Position numbers and translations under genes: made by a program
DNA from: Lacrimispora indolis DSM 755
GTDB taxonomy: Bacteria; Bacillota; Clostridia; Lachnospirales; Lachnospiraceae
Length of the DNA stretch: 64,000 nt
Direction of reading: 5' to 3'
NCBI RefSeq assembly: GCF_000526995.1
Contig: NZ_AZUI01000001.1
Location: 5,746,001 to 5,810,000, forward strand
Shown: positions 61,415 to 64,000 of the stretch, one piece after another
Layout of the letters: every line of letters starts with the position of its first letter
How positions within the stretch are numbered: the first letter of the stretch is position 1
The notes under the pieces: generated by a model
The model's input: the letters and a program-made list of their open reading frames with translations, nothing else
What the model was told of the DNA's origin: nothing
The model's database searches: none

Positions 61415-62998
61415 CTATTCTTCCTTGTAAGAAAAGAAATCGAAATCCGCATACCCTCCCATACCGGATAAATCCTGACAGCATATGCCAATAAAAGCTC
61501 CTGTAAACATAACATGACCGGTACTTTGAAAATAATCATCGGAAAGCTTTGTGGCATCCATGGCATCTCCGATATTTAAATAAGTCTCTCCATCAAAGGA
61601 ATAGGAAAACTGTGCTTTTTCCTTTGATGTCTTCAGGCGGAGATACAGCTCCCTATTCTCCGGGATGGAAACTCCCATTCCTATGGGATGGCTCCCTCTT
61701 CCCAAATCACATTGAAGAATGGAAAGTGTCTTTCCCTCATATTCATCTCTGGAAAGATACAGGTAATAGTAGCAGTCCGTATTATAAAAATACGTCAGTC
61801 CGGCCATTTGCTGGAAGTTCTGAGGTTCAAAATCAACTTTTGTAACTGCTTCCACATAAAATTCCTGCTGCCGGTGGGCCAGCAGAGACTGCCTGTATTT
61901 TGAATTTAAGGATTCTGCCCCATACAGCCTCAGCCAGCCTTCTCTTGCTTTTAAATCCCCTCTTTCTCCCAGGGGGACTCTCAGTGTCTGCAGATTTTTG
62001 TCCCATGTGCTGCCGTTAAAATCCTCAAACAGCTCCACAGGATCAACCGGAATTTCTTTTTCTCCCATTCCTATCTGGAGCACCATATCCGGTCCTATGG
62101 TTCCGTTCTCCATATACAGCCAGTCATTGCGCCATATCACCCGCTGCAGCCCTGTTTCTCTTCCCAGTATGCACCGTCTGTCTTCGCCGGCCGGCCTGCT
62201 GCATAAGTGTGCCAGATACCATTCTCCATCCGGCGTGCTTACAAGGCTGGCATGTCCTGCTTTCTGCAGTCCGCACTCCGGCAGATGGCGCGTCGTAAGA
62301 AGCGGCGTATTGGGAGCAGTCTCATAAGGCCCTGAAATCGTCCGGCTCCTCGCTGCTGTGACTGCATGGTCAAAGCCTGTCATACCTTCTGCTGTGATCA
62401 GATAATAGTACCCGTTTCTTTGGTACAGATGGGGGCCTTCTGCATATCCGATGTGAGAGCCTTTAAAAATCAGTTTCTGCTCTCCAACCAGCTTTTTCTT
62501 ACTGCAATCGTATTCCTGAAGAACAATTCCACCGAATTTGGAATGATAAGAGCGGTAATCCATCTGCATGTTTAAAAAGTATTTTTTTCCGTTTTCGTCA
62601 TGGAACAGCGACGGATCAAAGCCGCTGGAGTTTATATAAACCGGTTCGCTCCATGGTCCGCAGATGTCTTCAGCCGTAATCAGATAATTATGGGTATCCT
62701 TAAAACTGCCCCGATAGGACTTCACATCGGTATACACCAGATAAAAGATCCCTTCACTGTAGGACAGACACGGGGCCCAGACCCCGCAGGAATTATCTTC
62801 CCCCAGCATATTGATTTTTTCTGTTGAATCAAGGGGATATCCGATGAGGTCCCAGTTCACCAGATCGGTCGAATGATAAAGCCTTACTCCCGGAAACCAC
62901 TCAAATGTAGAAGTGGCAATGTAATAATCCTGTCCAACCCGCAAAATAGAAGGGTCAGGATTAAATCCTCTTAAAATAGGATTATGAATTAAAGTCAT
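61415..62998 (-). CDS. Glycoside hydrolase family 43 beta-xylosidase/arabinofuranosidase type
   Basis: The 527-residue protein has the five-bladed GH43 catalytic domain: general base Asp in FNPDPSILRVGQDYY, pKa-setting Asp in SSGFDPSLFHDENG, and acid Glu in GYAEGPHLYQRNGYYYL. A C-terminal jelly roll follows (VEAVTKVDFEPQNFQQMAGLTYFYNTDCYYYLYLSRDE), the subfamily 11-like architecture of beta-xylosidases. No signal peptide, so it acts inside the cell. It is the first gene of the operon after the LacI gene. AGGA lies ~11 bases before the ATG. Confidence 0.93.
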   Translation of the reverse strand: MTLIHNPILRGFNPDPSILRVGQDYYIATSTFEWFPGVRLYHSTDLVNWDLIGYPLDSTEKINMLGEDNSCGVWAPCLSYSEGIFYLVYTDVKSYRGSFKDTHNYLITAEDICGPWSEPVYINSSGFDPSLFHDENGKKYFLNMQMDYRSYHSKFGGIVLQEYDCSKKKLVGEQKLIFKGSHIGYAEGPHLYQRNGYYYLITAEGMTGFDHAVTAARSRTISGPYETAPNTPLLTTRHLPECGLQKAGHASLVSTPDGEWYLAHLCSRPAGEDRRCILGRETGLQRVIWRNDWLYMENGTIGPDMVLQIGMGEKEIPVDPVELFEDFNGSTWDKNLQTLRVPLGERGDLKAREGWLRLYGAESLNSKYRQSLLAHRQQEFYVEAVTKVDFEPQNFQQMAGLTYFYNTDCYYYLYLSRDEYEGKTLSILQCDLGRGSHPIGMGVSIPENRELYLRLKTSKEKAQFSYSFDGETYLNIGDAMDATKLSDDYFQSTGHVMFTGAFIGICCQDLSGMGGYADFDFFSYKEE

Positions 62999-63055
62999 AG
63001 TCGTCTGTTCCTATCTTTTTTCTGTTTCGTCTTAAAACAGGCTTTCTCAGTTCTT

Positions 63056-64000
63056 TTACGGCATCCGGAACGTGCTTTCCCTTACAATCAATTTTGTTGG
63101 AATTCTTATTGTCTCCGTACTCCCTGTTTTCTTTTCCATTATTTCCACCAGCAGCCTTGCTGCCTGTGCTCCGATCTGCTCCCTGTCCTGGCGAATCGTC
63201 GTAATTCCCGGTGAAACATAGGAAGCTACCGGCAAATCGTCATTTCCGATCACAGATACATCTTCCGGAATCCGAAATCCCCTCTTCCTCAGGATCTCTA
63301 TGGCCCCACTGGCATACTCATCATACGTGGCATAAATGGCAGTAGGAAATTCATCCCAGCATTGCTGAAAAAGGATATTCACCGCTTCCAATCCGGCTTC
63401 TCTTGAATACTTGGATGCTTCCACGCAGTACTTGGGATTCCATTCCAGATTGTTTTCTCTTATGAACCGCCTGTATTCCTTAAACCTTTCGCTTCCGGAA
63501 ACCGTATCCTGAGGGCCAGCCAGAATCGCTATCTTTCTGTGCCCCAGCATATAAAGATGCTTTAAGCTCTGATTGGCGGCCATGGCATTATCAGAAATGA
63601 CAGACGGAACCCCCGGAAATATTCCCTCCACCGATACTTTTGGCAGGGGAGCATCCAGCAAATCCTTAAACTGCTCTAAGAAGCTGTTATTTAACGCCAG
63701 CAAGACTCCGTCTACATTCCGGTATTTGCAGTGTTCCAGAAAAGATATCTTTTTTTCTCCCAGGAAATTGTTGATAAAAACAATGTCATAGCCATAACCT
63801 CCTGCCACCATTTTAAATCCCTGAAGAATGCCGCTGTAATGGGGATGCATGATCCCCATTCCCTGTTCCTCTGCAAAAACGATCCCGATCAGCCAGGATT
63901 TCTGGGTCGCCAGTGTTCTTGCCGTATTATTTGGTACAAATCCCAGTTCCTTTATGGTTTGCTTTACAAGGGCACTGGTCTCTTTATTGACACCTTTGTA
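63056..64000 (-). CDS. LacI family transcriptional regulator, cut at window end
   Basis: The start lies beyond the window; 314 residues are present. The first are the end of the helix-turn-helix hinge (ALVKQTIKELGFVPNNTARTLATQ), then the sugar-binding domain IGIVFAEEQGMGIMHPHYSGILQGF and the ending LPVASYVSPGITTIRQDREQIGAQAARLLVE. It should control the GH43/Lpl operon that starts 58 bases downstream in the same direction. Confidence 0.93.
   Translation of the reverse strand, partial: YKGVNKETSALVKQTIKELGFVPNNTARTLATQKSWLIGIVFAEEQGMGIMHPHYSGILQGFKMVAGGYGYDIVFINNFLGEKKISFLEHCKYRNVDGVLLALNNSFLEQFKDLLDAPLPKVSVEGIFPGVPSVISDNAMAANQSLKHLYMLGHRKIAILAGPQDTVSGSERFKEYRRFIRENNLEWNPKYCVEASKYSREAGLEAVNILFQQCWDEFPTAIYATYDEYASGAIEILRKRGFRIPEDVSVIGNDDLPVASYVSPGITTIRQDREQIGAQAARLLVEIMEKKTGSTETIRIPTKLIVRESTFRMP

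Overview
The window looks like a chromosomal segment of an anaerobic, spore-forming, plant-polysaccharide-degrading Clostridia member, most likely a Lachnospiraceae species of the Lacrimispora / Clostridium saccharolyticum type. This is inference from gene content: an alpha/beta-type small acid-soluble spore protein, a collagen-like exosporium-type protein, a Csp-family germination (pseudo)protease, three sugar ABC operons with GH67, GH2 and GH43 enzymes, strong AGGAGG ribosome binding sites and frequent TTG/GTG starts. No phage, plasmid or CRISPR was seen, and no intact insertion sequence.

Layout. 1-4.7 kb: housekeeping genes (partial folC, ridA, DUF1836 regulator, YerC/TrpR-like regulator, Cof-type phosphatase) and an orphan THI5/NMT1-like binding lipoprotein behind a leader with an early terminator. 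4.7-13.1 kb (minus): a glucuronoxylan operon with an oxidoreductase, alpha-glucuronidase GH67, a sugar ABC importer and a sialate-O-acetylesterase-like esterase; the second permease carries a frameshift. 13.4-17.3 kb (plus): AraC regulator, SDR, ferredoxin-type aldo/keto reductase and a 2-hydroxyacid dehydrogenase. 17.4-18.2 kb: tRNA-Ala(CGC), tRNA-Val(CAC) and a cold-shock protein with a long hairpin leader. 18.8-24.7 kb: spore-surface-like genes (collagen-like protein, beta-propeller dehydrogenase homologue, subtilase pseudoprotease lacking its catalytic serine).

26.3-32.9 kb: a compact six-gene minus-strand operon reads, in order, as a FecB-type lipoprotein, a soluble ABC ATPase, a signal-less binding-protein-like protein, a G3E-type GTPase, a FecCD permease and a FepC-type ATPase. 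It is divergent from a small ModE-type winged-helix regulator. The intergenic region holds a near-ideal ModE-type palindrome (CGATATA-N10-TATATCG). I read this as a class II (MolBC-like) molybdate/tungstate importer joined to a cytoplasmic metal-handling module that I do not recognise from any described pathway. It is the best candidate for a new system here.

33-50.8 kb: small spore proteins, an EamA/DUF2000/AraC cluster, a second sugar operon (GH2, two permeases, binding protein) next to an ArsR-type regulator with paired palindromic operators, an amino acid permease with an attenuator-like leader, redox genes under a PadR regulator, and a choice-of-anchor-A protein with an extreme Cys-Pro repeat. 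51-64 kb (minus): a second hemicellulose locus with a LacI regulator (cut by the window end), GH43, an LplB/LplC-type importer, three Gfo/Idh/MocA oxidoreductases, an IlvD/Edd dehydratase, a DapA-family aldolase and an esterase. It is consistent with uptake of a substituted xylo-oligosaccharide and oxidative breakdown of a sugar acid. In all three sugar operons a GC-rich stem-loop lies directly after the binding-protein gene, a recurring layout expected to raise binding-protein expression over permease expression.
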